Positions 8,401 through 17,657 of a stretch of DNA of 64,000 nt are shown in pieces. Source of the stretch: Methanoregula sp. UBA64 (lineage in GTDB: Archaea; Halobacteriota; Methanomicrobia; Methanomicrobiales; Methanospirillaceae); contig NZ_DAQC01000001.1 in NCBI RefSeq assembly GCF_002502735.1, positions 489,229-553,228 of the forward strand, read 5' to 3'. Numbering within the stretch: the stretch's first letter is position 1; each line of letters begins with the position of its first letter. The position numbers and the translations under genes are program-made. The notes beneath the pieces are model-generated. The model was given only the letters and a program-made list of their open reading frames with translations, did no database searches and was not told the origin of the DNA.

Positions 8401-10515
8401 TCAGGGATCCCCCTGCACGGGAAACCGGCAAATCATGTCCGGTACTTCGTTGCCAACGCAGACCGTGGTACGATTCGTTTCACCAGAAGAGTTCCCTGTT
8501 CTTCTGCACCGGTCTCTTCCCGGTACATCCCGCCGCAGGGCCGGTGTCAGCCCATTCCCTGATTCAGGGGAGTATGCTGCAAGGATCTCGTCACGGGCCC
8601 GTTCAAGCAGTGTCCGGTAAAACGCCATATCAAAGGTCATTGCATCCCGGGCAGGTATCGCACGGTAGCGCCGGGCGTCCTCCACCACGTACCGGATCCG
8701 CATCCCCGCCGCCACTTCAGCCCCCCGTTCCCGGTATGCCTGCACCGCGGCACCTTCAAGGCAGCGGTAACGGTACACCGTACGGCCGATCTGGCGGCCG
8801 ATCGCCATCTGGTCCGGGGATGCAGAAGGAAGACCCGCTATTGCATCCCGGAAGGTCTCCCGGACCTTCTCCTTTGTCGTTTCCAGCTCCGCAATCGTCC
8901 GTGCCTGCTTTAGCACGTCAAACATCCGGCACTGCATCTCCTGTACGTACGGCGGCGTGTCATGCCGGCGCACCGCAATTCCCCGTACCCGTATGCTCCC
9001 GTTCGAGAGCCGGCCGTAGTAGCGGGTGTAGGCGCCAAAGCCGTCTGCGAGCGGCAGGAAAACGATCCAGTCGAAGTGTTCGGCGGTAAGGGGATAGCCC
9101 AGCTCACGCTCGACCCGGTCCTTGAGCTTTTTGACCGGCGCTCCCTGCACCCAGAGGCTGTCCACGATCCCGTGGAGGACTGAGTATCCCATCTCTTCTG
9201 CAATCTCTTTTGTCCGGATCAGGATCTCCCGGGCCGCGGCCGTGATCGCTTCATGCACCCCGATCCGTCCGAACTTCGCGTTCCGGTACCCTGTGTACCC
9301 AAAGCAGGTAACAAGCATCCACTTGAGGATCGCATCGGGACCGGCAAACCGGGGATCGGCCTTTTTCTCCCGTTTGGTCAGTATGCGCAGATCGAGCACC
9401 GGTTTAAGTACCGCGGGCAGGAACCCCGGCCGATCGGTATGGCCGAACGTCTCGGGCGAGAGGTTTTCGTGAACGATAATTGAAGGATACAGGGAAGTAA
9501 AATCGATCTCCCCGACATTTTCATACGTTCCCGGAACCGGCTGGAACATCATCCCTCCACGGTCGGCGGCCTGGAGTGCAGCGAGCGTGCGCGACTGTTC
9601 GGGCTCGCTCTTGCGAAACGGTACTACAATCCCCTTAATCAGGGCCTCGCGGATCTCGTAACTGCTTATAAGCGTCCCGGGCGTGAACCGGGCCGCAAGG
9701 TTGGGGGAGAGGCCCGAAAGCCGGGCAGCCATAAGCACCCCGTCAAGCCCGCCTTCACGATACACAAACGACTGTTCCGTGTCGATCAGGATGCGCCCAT
9801 CGGGGATGAGCGCCGATCCCTTGTGCTCCATCCGCCCGTAACTCCAGTACGAGCGGGCAGACTGTCTGCGGTACTTCCAGTTCCGGGAAAAGGGAAGCGC
9901 AATCCCGTGCTGCCCTGCCAGAGCATGGAGCCGGGGCACCAGCGTATCGCTGTCCGGCATGAGGATCACATCCGGGTCACAGAGGGTAAGATATCCCGAG
10001 AGATCTTCCAGCACATTTTCAACAGGCCCCGCAAACCGGCGGGTTGCCCCGCCATATTCTGTAGCGATCGCAAGATCCTGCGCAGAGGGCCCCGGGTCAC
10101 CCCCCACGCGCACTTCCATAAGGGAAAGGTCGTGATCTGCCAGCGGAGAAAAACGCTCTTCCCCGCTACCGGCACACGGGACAAGGGCCTGTTCTGCCAT
10201 GAACCGCTGGTCCCTGCGGACGTCCACATTGAAGAGATCGACGCCGTACTGTGCCTGCTGTTCGATTGCTTCTGCCACATCACGGCCGGCGTACACGGCA
10301 TACCCGGGGGTCTCCCCAAAGATCGTGCGGACGGTAGACTCCTTTGCCCCGTACCGCTCTGTAAGCGCTTCGATCATCTCATGGCAGGCAGCCGGATCGT
10401 GAAACCGGGCAAAAAACGGCGGATTGTAGGGAGAATGGACCCGGCGTACCCTTCCCCCGCCCTTTATCCAAAGATCGACACCGCCGTCACGGTATGCGGA
10501 GTCAAGGATCCACAC
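8401..10515 (-). CDS. Divergent family B DNA polymerase, catalytic motifs altered
   Basis: 704-residue family B polymerase homologue. Motif A is intact (DFTSLYPSIIV near 336), motif B reads ILKWMLVTCFGYTGYRN instead of the usual LKxxxNSxYG, and motif C reads HGIVDS in place of YGDTDS, so one of the two metal-binding aspartates is missing. The 3'-5' exonuclease motifs are not recognisable: the first region reads LSLMEVRVGGD rather than DIE, and no NxxxFD is seen. The thumb motif RVRGIAVRRHD remains. Inference: a degenerate polymerase comparable with archaeal groups described as inactivated (PolB2), perhaps structural or with altered activity. It overlaps the small gene upstream by 14 bases. 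The C-terminal 60 residues are Arg/Gly-rich and poorly conserved-looking. Confidence 0.85.
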   Translation of the reverse strand: MWILDSAYRDGGVDLWIKGGGRVRRVHSPYNPPFFARFHDPAACHEMIEALTERYGAKESTVRTIFGETPGYAVYAGRDVAEAIEQQAQYGVDLFNVDVRRDQRFMAEQALVPCAGSGEERFSPLADHDLSLMEVRVGGDPGPSAQDLAIATEYGGATRRFAGPVENVLEDLSGYLTLCDPDVILMPDSDTLVPRLHALAGQHGIALPFSRNWKYRRQSARSYWSYGRMEHKGSALIPDGRILIDTEQSFVYREGGLDGVLMAARLSGLSPNLAARFTPGTLISSYEIREALIKGIVVPFRKSEPEQSRTLAALQAADRGGMMFQPVPGTYENVGEIDFTSLYPSIIVHENLSPETFGHTDRPGFLPAVLKPVLDLRILTKREKKADPRFAGPDAILKWMLVTCFGYTGYRNAKFGRIGVHEAITAAAREILIRTKEIAEEMGYSVLHGIVDSLWVQGAPVKKLKDRVERELGYPLTAEHFDWIVFLPLADGFGAYTRYYGRLSNGSIRVRGIAVRRHDTPPYVQEMQCRMFDVLKQARTIAELETTKEKVRETFRDAIAGLPSASPDQMAIGRQIGRTVYRYRCLEGAAVQAYRERGAEVAAGMRIRYVVEDARRYRAIPARDAMTFDMAFYRTLLERARDEILAAYSPESGNGLTPALRRDVPGRDRCRRTGNSSGETNRTTVCVGNEVPDMICRFPVQGDP

Positions 10516-10741
10516 GGGGCTCTTCCTCTCGATCTGCCTGATTCTGGCGTTTTACGATCTCGACCAGCACCGAGAAGACCACCCCTTCGAGTGCATCGTC
10601 GCAACCCGCAAATGCCTCGCTTGAGTGCATCTTTGCCAGCCGGACGAGCGCTTCGCCATAAGGCCGGTCCTCTTTTTTGAGCGCCCGGGCAGACCGGGCC
10701 CAGCGCTCGGCAATGCTGTTTACCCCCTGTCGGACGCTCAC
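10502..10741 (-). CDS. Small conserved-looking protein coupled to the polymerase gene
   Basis: 79 residues, charged, no membrane segment. It contains an alpha-helical stretch (SIAERWARSARALKKEDRPYGEALVRLAK) and an acidic/basic tail. The 3' end overlaps the start of the family B polymerase gene by 14 bases, and the next gene upstream begins 16 bases away, so the three likely form one transcription unit. Not recognised; the coupling suggests a partner or regulator of the polymerase, which is inference only. Confidence 0.7.
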   Translation of the reverse strand: MSVRQGVNSIAERWARSARALKKEDRPYGEALVRLAKMHSSEAFAGCDDALEGVVFSVLVEIVKRQNQADREEEPRVDP

Positions 10742-10756
10742 GACACTTCTTCCCGT

Positions 10757-11278
10757 TTATACCACCTCCAGCGTCCGCTGCCCGGCCTGCCGCATACCGC
10801 TCTCCCGGGCACTGCGGGGGATGTGGTACTGCTGATACGGTTTTGCATCTGTACAGATCTCGACAAACCGCCCGGCCCTCCGGGCAAGCGCAAAGAAGGT
10901 GCGGTCGGGGACCGGAGTGTAGAGGATTACGAGCGCTTCGCGGCCGGCATCGGCAAGCGCTCCTGCCACCGGATCGATCATTGCTGCCGCCCCGTCGAAA
11001 AGTTCGGGATCGTGCTCGACAAAGATCACCGTGTGGCCGGCCTCCCTTATGACTGTGAGGAGCTGGTGGGCGGTAAAGGCCCGGCGGACTTCCAGGTTTT
11101 TCGAGGTCCGGTCCAGGCTAGATAGTATCCGTGAGTAGTTCCCGCTTACATAGAGAACGAGGAACCGTTTGAGATCCGCGGTACTGTTGAGTGCGGCAGC
11201 CATCGCTTTTTCCGGCACGACAATGGCGGCGAACGTTCCCGGTTGAAGATACAGCCCTTTCCGGATCTCGATCTGCAT
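10757..11278 (-). CDS. Uncharacterised protein in the polymerase operon
   Basis: 173 residues with no signal peptide or membrane helix. Alternating strand/helix pattern with VSGNYSRILSSLDRT, TVIFVEHDPELFDGAAAMIDPVAG and ALVILYTPVPDRTFFALARRA suggests a Rossmann-like or RecA-like alpha/beta fold, yet no Walker A motif is present, so nucleotide hydrolysis is unlikely. Start ATG at 11278. It precedes the 79-residue protein and the divergent polymerase in the same direction, so a shared role in DNA repair or damage tolerance is possible but unproven. Confidence 0.7.
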   Translation of the reverse strand: MQIEIRKGLYLQPGTFAAIVVPEKAMAAALNSTADLKRFLVLYVSGNYSRILSSLDRTSKNLEVRRAFTAHQLLTVIREAGHTVIFVEHDPELFDGAAAMIDPVAGALADAGREALVILYTPVPDRTFFALARRAGRFVEICTDAKPYQQYHIPRSARESGMRQAGQRTLEVV

Positions 11279-11357
11279 GGCACCGGATCACTGCTCACCT
11301 GAGGGGGATAAGGATCCAGCCAAGCGGGGGGTGAAAGTGAAAGCGGGTACGGTCGGA

Positions 11358-11981
11358 TCATTCCCCTTCCCGGTCCCCCCAGGCCCGAAGCACCTTGTTG
11401 TCCCGGACCCGGGTTGCCCGGCTCTCTGCCTGAGCGCGGGTGAGCATCCGGCGTTGTGAAAAGTCATATTCGCAGATGATCCGCGAGTTTTTCAAAAGGG
11501 TTACCCGTATCGGGTGGTACCGGGGACTGACCGGCTCCTGGTTCCGGAAATGCCATTTGATCCGCAGGAACGTGAGCAGATCCAGTTTCATTGCAAGCGT
11601 GGAATGGAACCGGAACTCCTCTGCGGAAACCAGGTCATACTCCCGCAGCGTGCAGTACGGGGCAATCGCCTGCATAAGCCGGTACCGGAACTGACGGAGC
11701 GCCTCGTCCGGTGTGATCTCCACAAAGACAACCCGCGTTTTCTCAAAAAAACCATATCCGCCGACTTCGTAGTGCGGTGCCGCTTCCTGTCGGCTGCAGA
11801 TCTCTGCAAAATCCCGGACAAGCCTCTCCCCGTCATCGGTGGAGAAGGGGCCGGCCAGGGTGATATGCGGGACAACGAGCATGGTTCCCAGGCAAAAGGT
11901 ATCCTGGAGCTCCCGGCTTAAGGTACTGATCTGGCGTTTTGTAGCGCCCATCTGGCGGATATCGATCAGGTAACGGGTCAT
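11358..11981 (-). CDS. 2H phosphoesterase / 2'-5' RNA ligase-like protein
   Basis: 207 residues with the two histidine motifs that define the LigT/2H superfamily: HITLAGPF near residue 39 and FHSTLAMK near 130. Such proteins act on 2'-5' or cyclic phosphodiester bonds in RNA or nucleotides. The substrate cannot be told from sequence. The C-terminal 50 residues (RRMLTRAQAESRATRVRDNK) are very basic, which would suit RNA binding. It reads in the same direction as the polymerase operon with an 80-base gap, so co-transcription is possible. Confidence 0.82.
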   Translation of the reverse strand: MTRYLIDIRQMGATKRQISTLSRELQDTFCLGTMLVVPHITLAGPFSTDDGERLVRDFAEICSRQEAAPHYEVGGYGFFEKTRVVFVEITPDEALRQFRYRLMQAIAPYCTLREYDLVSAEEFRFHSTLAMKLDLLTFLRIKWHFRNQEPVSPRYHPIRVTLLKNSRIICEYDFSQRRMLTRAQAESRATRVRDNKVLRAWGDREGE

Positions 11982-12176
11982 GGATCAAACCTTGTCCGGC
12001 AAGGGCCTGTCGGGCATTAAGCCAGGCTGCACCAAGGGGTTGTTTTCCGGTTTGCCCCGGCACTAAAAGAAAGTCTGGGTCTGTGCATGCGGGCCGGGTA
12101 TTCCCGTCCATGAGAATATATTCGGGGGAGTACAAAAAAAGAAATAGTGTCAGCGCAGGGCAGCAGGTACACAACT

Positions 12177-12695
12177 ATGCGAAAGGATCCCCAGAGAAAT
12201 ATCGTCCTTACCGGGATGCCGGGTGCAGGCAAGAGCACGGTCGGCGTCATCCTTGCAAAAGTACTCATGATGGGTTTTATCGACACCGATCTCGTGATCC
12301 AGGAGCGGACCGGCCTACACCTTCAGGATATCATCGACCGTGACGGCCCCCTGGAGTTCATGAGGATCGAAGAAGCGGCCGTCCTTTCCCTTATGTGCCG
12401 GAACACGGTGATCGCAACCGGGGGGAGTGTTGTCTTAAGTCCCCCTGCCATGGAACATCTGAAAGCAAACGGGACGGTTGTCTATCTCAAAGTACCCTGT
12501 GAGGAGATAGAAAAGAGACTGGGCAATAGTGCGGGCCGGGGGATTGTCCTTCTCTCCGACCAGACGCTCTGCTCGATGTACAATGATCGCGTTTTGCTGT
12601 ACGAAAGGTATGCCGATCTCACGATCGATTGCGCCGGCCAGGACTTCGAAAACGTAGTTCAGACACTCCTCTGCCACATGGATCTGCCTGGCTAA
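12177..12695 (+). CDS. Shikimate kinase-like P-loop kinase (standalone)
   Basis: About 172 residues of the AroK fold. Seen: Walker A GMPGAGKST, the FIDTD motif, IQERTGLHLQDIIDRDG and ATGGSVVLS. Compared with the AroK half of the fusion at 19.8-21.2 kb, the shikimate-binding arginine region FRxxE appears as FMRIEE and the RPPL lid motif as RGIVLL, so the substrate may not be shikimate. Start is ATG 12177 rather than GTG 12147. It stands alone and divergent from the preceding gene. Best described as an AroK paralogue of uncertain specificity. Confidence 0.8.
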   Translation: MRKDPQRNIVLTGMPGAGKSTVGVILAKVLMMGFIDTDLVIQERTGLHLQDIIDRDGPLEFMRIEEAAVLSLMCRNTVIATGGSVVLSPPAMEHLKANGTVVYLKVPCEEIEKRLGNSAGRGIVLLSDQTLCSMYNDRVLLYERYADLTIDCAGQDFENVVQTLLCHMDLPG

Positions 12696-12709
12696 AAAGA
12701 GGGATGCCG

Positions 12710-13195
12710 TTATCCCAGGACGCCGTCCGGGAAAGGATAGTACCGGTCAATGACCGTGTACTGGTCTCCTGAGGTCATCGTGAGGGTGACAATGACCCGG
12801 TCGTTTCCGGTGGTCCCCATCAGGGTAATGCTCCTTCCCGCGGTCGGGTTATTCGCATGGCCGGACTCGGTGATCCCATCCGATCGGATAACGGTCATGT
12901 CCATGCGCTCGACCATCCCGTTACCCATCCCCCCGTTGAACGTTGCGATGATGGTCGGGTTCTCCGTGATCGTGTTGCGCTGGACCGTTACCGATACGGA
13001 CTCATACGCGGGTACTGTCTGGGTCGGGCCGGGTGTGGAGGAGTACGCCGGTGTGGACGGGGCAGCCGGCAGGGGCGTGCCGGGAAGGGTGACCGGGGTT
13101 GTTGGTACCGTAGTATGGTTTGCAATGCATCCTGCAGCAGCAAGAACCGAGATGAAGCAAAGAAAAACAAGGGCGGGTAAGAAGAGCCGGTGCAT
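12710..13195 (-). CDS. Secreted lipoprotein, unknown function
   Basis: 161 residues. The N-terminal signal peptide has a hydrophobic core (FLPALVFLCFISVLAAAGC) ending in a lipobox-like AAGC, followed by a Thr/Pro/Ser-rich linker, typical of archaeal surface proteins tethered by lipid and then glycosylated. The remaining about 100 residues form a beta-rich domain (VSVTVQRNTITENPTIIATFNG and VIVTLTMTSGDQYTVIDRYYP). Homologues of this layout are frequent in Methanomicrobiales. Function unknown. It converges with the kinase gene, with 14 bases between the stop codons. Confidence 0.75.
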   Translation of the reverse strand: MHRLFLPALVFLCFISVLAAAGCIANHTTVPTTPVTLPGTPLPAAPSTPAYSSTPGPTQTVPAYESVSVTVQRNTITENPTIIATFNGGMGNGMVERMDMTVIRSDGITESGHANNPTAGRSITLMGTTGNDRVIVTLTMTSGDQYTVIDRYYPFPDGVLG

Positions 13196-13221
13196 GGCTG
13201 TACTGTGGAAGATCTCCTGAT

Positions 13222-15066
13222 TTAAGTCTTCTTTTTTTTCCGATCGCCGGTTACGGTTTTCCTTTTCTGTACCGGTTTTCTTCTTCTGGCATCGGACACA
13301 GGTTCACCATCCGGCAGGACAAGGTCGATGCCGCGATACCCGGTAAAAGAGCCCTGCGGGCTGAACACGGGGATACCGGTGGTCTCGACCGGCAGGCTCT
13401 GCCCGTCTTTTGCGATGAGCCGGTTGCGGAAGGACCGGAAGGGTTTGCGGGACGCAAAATGCCGTTCTGCCGCAGCCCGGAGTGCGGCCCTCTCCTGTTC
13501 CGGGAACAGGTCATAATAATGCATCCTGTCAATGACTTCACCGGGGGTATACCCAAGAATACCCTCAATTGCCGGGCTGCAGTTCCGGTACATGCCATTT
13601 TCATCGGTCTCCCAGAGAATGCCCCCAACTGATTCAGATAATGTTCTGTTCCAGTCTGCCCGGGACTTAAGTTCATGTTCGATTTTTTTCCGTTCCGTTA
13701 TATCCCGGGCAGATGCATAGATCATGGTAACCCCATTAATGAGGAAACGGGTAGCACAAACTTCAACCTCCTTGATGATCCCTTCTTTGGTGCAATGGCA
13801 GGTTTCAAAACGGATCTCTTCACCTAATGTGTGGGACAGTATTCTCCTGCGGAGCCCATTGCCCAGACTGCATACATCCCAGTCTCTTGCATTTAAGGAT
13901 GCAGCTTCAGCTGCTGAATATCCAAGATGTTTCAGGAATGCAGCGTTCCATTCCTTTAAGTTTCCCTCGTTATCCACAACATGGATTGCATCAGTGGAGG
14001 TCTGGAGCAGCAGTTCATAGTGCTGCTTTTTTTTTTCTAGATCCTGTTCAACCATTTTTAATGCGGAAATATCGGTAATCATTGCGAGCGTACTGCTGAT
14101 GAAGCCTTCAGCGCTGATAACCGGGCTCGTTGATATGAGTGTCCAGCAGGCGCTACCGTCTTTTCGGCGCAGCCGGCGTTCATATCTGTCGCAAATACCC
14201 CGTGAACGGTCGGACATTTTCAGGATATGGTCAGGAAGATCCTCCGGGAAGATGAAACTGCTATAATTCCGGCCGATAAGATCTTCCGGCTGCGTATACC
14301 CCAGCATCTCGGCCGCTTTCTGGTTGCAGGAAACGATCGTAAACGAAGAATCCCCCACCCAGATCCCTTCATTTGCAGCCTCGAAGATACGGCGGAACCG
14401 TGCTTCGCTCTCCCGGAGTGCGGACAGTGTCTGATTGTGCTCTTCGATCTTCCTTAAAAGCCGGGTGTTTGTTGCCGCAAGTGCATCGGTCCGCTCAACG
14501 GCATCTTTTTCCAGAGCGGACCGGATAAGCTTTGCTTCCGTGATATCTTCAAAAATGATCGCGGCACCCGGTTTTCCTTCCCCAAAAACCAGCGGGATAA
14601 ACCGGGCCCTGAATGAATGGAGTGTGCCCCGCCGTTCAAACGCTGTTTCGCAGATGCTTCCCGTCCCGGCAAATGCTCCCTGAACTGCCTCATAGAACGG
14701 TCCGGACAGGCGACTGTTGAGCGGAGTCTGGTCAAGACGTTTCCGGAACAGGTCTTCGGAGGGAATCCCGAACCATTCCTGCAGGGCACAATTTGCCTCA
14801 AGGATCTCCAGATCCCGGTCGAGAACAAGGATTGGATTGGAGATGAGGTCGAGGATACGGGTAAGGGGGACCCTCTGGCATAAGGTGAACACTTTTGCCC
14901 GTCCGATAGTGCGGAGCTCGGCCTGGCCCGAATTGACCAGGGCATTGAGATATTTTGCCGAGGTTGTCCGGTTCAGGGCCAGATGGCGGGAGACCTCTTC
15001 GATGGAGAGTCCTTTGGGATTCTGCTGTAACAGGGAACAGATACGTTCCGGGGGGGTCTCATCCAT
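13222..15066 (-). CDS. HTH-PAS sensory transcription regulator
   Basis: About 614 residues. The N-terminus is a winged helix (ERICSLLQQNPKGLSIEEVSRHLALNRTT reads as helix-turn-helix), followed by about five PAS domains, seen through repeats such as ILEANCALQEWFG, IVSCNQKAAEMLGYTQPEDLIGR, LKEWNAAFLKHLGYS and MYRNCSPAIEGILGYTPGEVID. No histidine kinase or output enzyme follows; the chain ends in a Lys/Arg tail. It therefore probably senses a small molecule or redox signal and binds DNA directly. The ATG at 15066 is chosen because GGTGA sits 8 bases upstream; the open frame extends to a GTG at 15078. Confidence 0.85.
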   Translation of the reverse strand: MDETPPERICSLLQQNPKGLSIEEVSRHLALNRTTSAKYLNALVNSGQAELRTIGRAKVFTLCQRVPLTRILDLISNPILVLDRDLEILEANCALQEWFGIPSEDLFRKRLDQTPLNSRLSGPFYEAVQGAFAGTGSICETAFERRGTLHSFRARFIPLVFGEGKPGAAIIFEDITEAKLIRSALEKDAVERTDALAATNTRLLRKIEEHNQTLSALRESEARFRRIFEAANEGIWVGDSSFTIVSCNQKAAEMLGYTQPEDLIGRNYSSFIFPEDLPDHILKMSDRSRGICDRYERRLRRKDGSACWTLISTSPVISAEGFISSTLAMITDISALKMVEQDLEKKKQHYELLLQTSTDAIHVVDNEGNLKEWNAAFLKHLGYSAAEAASLNARDWDVCSLGNGLRRRILSHTLGEEIRFETCHCTKEGIIKEVEVCATRFLINGVTMIYASARDITERKKIEHELKSRADWNRTLSESVGGILWETDENGMYRNCSPAIEGILGYTPGEVIDRMHYYDLFPEQERAALRAAAERHFASRKPFRSFRNRLIAKDGQSLPVETTGIPVFSPQGSFTGYRGIDLVLPDGEPVSDARRRKPVQKRKTVTGDRKKKKT

Positions 15067-15363
15067 CGGCGGTCTCACCTGATTTCATCCTTTAAAAAAA
15101 AGACTATAAAAACAAGACAGTAATGCCAAGCATATACGCTGATTACTAATAATGAGCATAAAACAGAACACATATATACTTGTTCAATAAAGAGGGGATA
15201 CTGTCCATATTTAATTTAACTTAAAACTTTGCTTGAAGCAGGTGATGAGAATAACCCGATGTCAGTACCAGTGGATGAACACGGTCATCCGGTCGGTTGA
15301 TCTCTTCCGCAAACCGTTAACAGCGGGAGTTTTCCGGCAAACCCTTTTACCAGGGTGTTCCTG

Positions 15364-15492
15364 ATGGACGAACAACGCTTCGGTAACAGTGAAGATATGT
15401 CCTGGCTGAAGTATGCCGAGATCCTTGTTGAGACCGGCATCATTGACGACTGGATTATGTATCGCAGAGATGAATCATCGAAAAAAGAGTAA
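15364..15492 (+). CDS. Mini-ORF upstream of the chemoreceptor gene
   Basis: 42 residues (MDEQRFGNSEDMSWLKYAEI, then a helix and a basic end). It lies 28 bases before the chemoreceptor gene and its codon use resembles coding DNA. The same frame continues upstream through a TGA at 15298-15300 to an ATG at 15259 that begins MSVPVDEHGHPVG, so this could be the 3' part of a gene broken by one stop. Function unknown. Confidence 0.4.
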   Translation: MDEQRFGNSEDMSWLKYAEILVETGIIDDWIMYRRDESSKKE

Positions 15493-15520
15493 TTTCTTAG
15501 TATTCCTATGAGGTTTTTTC

Positions 15521-17038
15521 ATGAGTGAAGATATTGCACAGATAAAACGACTTGAAACAGCGCTCTTTGAGCAGAACCCGTATCCGTCGACTTTGTGGAC
15601 AAAAAATTTAAAAATTGCCGACTGTAACGCGGCATTCGTTGAACTCACCGGCTTTCCCCGGGACCGGTTATTGTCAATGACCGCCAAGGATGTCAAGGTT
15701 ATCTCCGCATCCGGCGAGGGATTCGAGGAAGCCGAGCGGTTTAAGCGGGCAGTGAAAGGCGAGTGCGTCTTTGACTTCCCGAGCGGCCAGAAGACCGTTG
15801 TCCGCAACACCATCCCGATCTTCGATGAATCGGGAAATATCGAGAATATCCTCACGATCTACCGCGATGTGACCGGGGAACGCGCCGCAGAAAGAGAGGT
15901 CGAAGCACGCCAGGTACGGTCTGCAAAGGCCATGGACTACATGAGAAACGAGGTCAACACGATGAGTGCCCTCTACCAGAAGATGGCAGAGGGGGACCTT
16001 ACCGTCCGGTATAAGATAACCAATCCTGACGAGGATACCAAAGAGGTCCACGACCAGATTGTCAGGCTCCGCGACGCAGTCCGGGGAATTGTTGTCAGCC
16101 TTGAGACAAATATCCGCGATGTCAACGGGAAGATGACCGACCTTACCTCCTCTGCAGACACTGCGACAAGCAGCATTGAGGATGGATCCAAAGGCGTCCA
16201 GCAGATCGCGCAGAACGCAACAAAGGTCAGTACCAATGCAGAGAAGGCTGCACAGGGCATCGATCAGATCGCAAAGGCCATGCAGGACATGAGCGCGGCA
16301 GTCGAAGAGATTACCTCGAACATGGAGTCTGTTTCAAACCTTGCCAAGCAGGCAAACGATCTCTCCCGCAGCGGTGCAACCCTTGCCGGCAATGCAGAGA
16401 AGAGTATGCAGAGCATCTCAACTTCGACCGGCCATGTCTATGATATCGTCTCCGAGGTCGAGAAACAGATGGGAGAGATCACAAAGATTGTCGTGATCAT
16501 CCGCGAACTCGCAAACCAGACCAACCTGCTTGCCCTCAACGCAGCTATCGAGGCTGCCCGGGCCGGCGATGCAGGCCGTGGCTTTGCAGTCGTTGCAACC
16601 GAGGTCAAGTCCCTTGCCCAGGAGTCGCGCAACTCGGCAGAACGCATCGAGGAGATGATCTCCGTTCTTACCAAGAGCACCCAGCAGGCCTCGCAGGCAA
16701 TGGACGAGGCACGGAGCACGGTCGAACAGGGCTCGGGCATGGTAACCGAGACCCTGCATTCGTTCAACAAGATCGCCGATGCTGTCGAGAAAGTGACGGC
16801 AAGCACGAGCGAGGTTGCAGCAGCCACCCAGGAGCAGGCGGCAACAACCGAGGAAGTAACCGCGAGCGTGAGCGAGGTCTCTGCCATTGTCGAACAGACC
16901 GCAAAAGAAGCCGGCGATGCTGCCGCAGCAACCGAGGAATCCTCAGCAGCCCTTGACGAGATCACCCGCATGATCCAGAATGTCGACAAGATCGCAAAAG
17001 AAGCCATGGAAGCCAACCGCAAATTCAAGGTTGACTAA
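15521..17038 (+). CDS. Soluble methyl-accepting chemotaxis protein with PAS domain
   Basis: 505 residues and no membrane helix, so a cytoplasmic chemoreceptor. Residues 1-125 form a PAS domain (FEQNPYPSTLWTKNLKIADC, then IPIFDESGNIENILTIYRDVTGE). A HAMP-like stretch follows near 130-190, then the long signalling coiled coil. The CheA/CheW-contact hairpin tip is clear: LLALNAAIEAARAGDAGRGF followed by AVVATEVKSLAQ. cheW starts 28 bases after its stop codon, so the two are probably co-transcribed. Start ATG 15521. A TATA-like stretch lies near 15172. Confidence 0.93.
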   Translation: MSEDIAQIKRLETALFEQNPYPSTLWTKNLKIADCNAAFVELTGFPRDRLLSMTAKDVKVISASGEGFEEAERFKRAVKGECVFDFPSGQKTVVRNTIPIFDESGNIENILTIYRDVTGERAAEREVEARQVRSAKAMDYMRNEVNTMSALYQKMAEGDLTVRYKITNPDEDTKEVHDQIVRLRDAVRGIVVSLETNIRDVNGKMTDLTSSADTATSSIEDGSKGVQQIAQNATKVSTNAEKAAQGIDQIAKAMQDMSAAVEEITSNMESVSNLAKQANDLSRSGATLAGNAEKSMQSISTSTGHVYDIVSEVEKQMGEITKIVVIIRELANQTNLLALNAAIEAARAGDAGRGFAVVATEVKSLAQESRNSAERIEEMISVLTKSTQQASQAMDEARSTVEQGSGMVTETLHSFNKIADAVEKVTASTSEVAAATQEQAATTEEVTASVSEVSAIVEQTAKEAGDAAAATEESSAALDEITRMIQNVDKIAKEAMEANRKFKVD

Positions 17039-17065
17039 CCCCCTGTCGGAATGGAGGTAAAAAAC

Positions 17066-17596
17066 ATGGCAGCGGGAAGCACGACCCCCTCACCGTCCGC
17101 AAAGGAGCGTTCGCAGGGGGAGAGGAAAGGGAGTATCCAGGTAGTCGAGTTCGCCTTGGGTAAGGAGTACTTTGCCATCGATCTCTTCGATGTCAAGGAA
17201 GTGGTCGAGTACACTACGATCACCCGGCTCCCCAATGTCCCCGGTTATGTCCGGGGGATCATCGATCTCCGGGGAGAGATCACCACCATCATCGATCTCA
17301 AGCACCGGCTCCATATCACGGATGCCAGCACGGTGGCAGCAGAATCCTCCCGGATTATCGTCCTTGACGAAACCGTCACCAACACCAAGATCGGGATCCT
17401 CGTTGACGACGTAACATCCGTTTCAACCTTTGAAGGGGACCAGGTGGATTATACCTCGGTCTCGATAAGCAACGAGGATACTGCGATTATCGGGATCATC
17501 AAACGCAAGATCAAGGTAAAAGACAAGGAGAAGAACGAACTGATCATCTGGATCGATATCCGGCGGCTGCTCGCCGATATCGAAACAACTGCCTGA
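17066..17596 (+). CDS. cheW: Chemotaxis coupling protein CheW
   Basis: About 176 residues, linking chemoreceptors to CheA. Typical CheW pattern: VVEFALGKEYFAIDLFDVKE near the start, then VEYTTITRLPNVPGYVRGII and DLRGEITTIIDLKHRL, ending with DIRRLLADIE. The ATG at 17066 is chosen over 17051 because GGAGGT at 17053-17058 is correctly spaced. It follows the chemoreceptor gene directly; no cheA or cheY is in the window. Confidence 0.93.
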   Translation: MAAGSTTPSPSAKERSQGERKGSIQVVEFALGKEYFAIDLFDVKEVVEYTTITRLPNVPGYVRGIIDLRGEITTIIDLKHRLHITDASTVAAESSRIIVLDETVTNTKIGILVDDVTSVSTFEGDQVDYTSVSISNEDTAIIGIIKRKIKVKDKEKNELIIWIDIRRLLADIETTA

Positions 17597-17657
17597 AGAC
17601 TGTGGAGAACCGGAAAATTTTCCCGGCAACATCGTGTTGCAGGAAACCGGATCCCCG

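Noticed and set aside
15298..15300. TGA as a selenocysteine codon
   Set aside because: No SECIS-like hairpin recognised near it and no redox-protein context.
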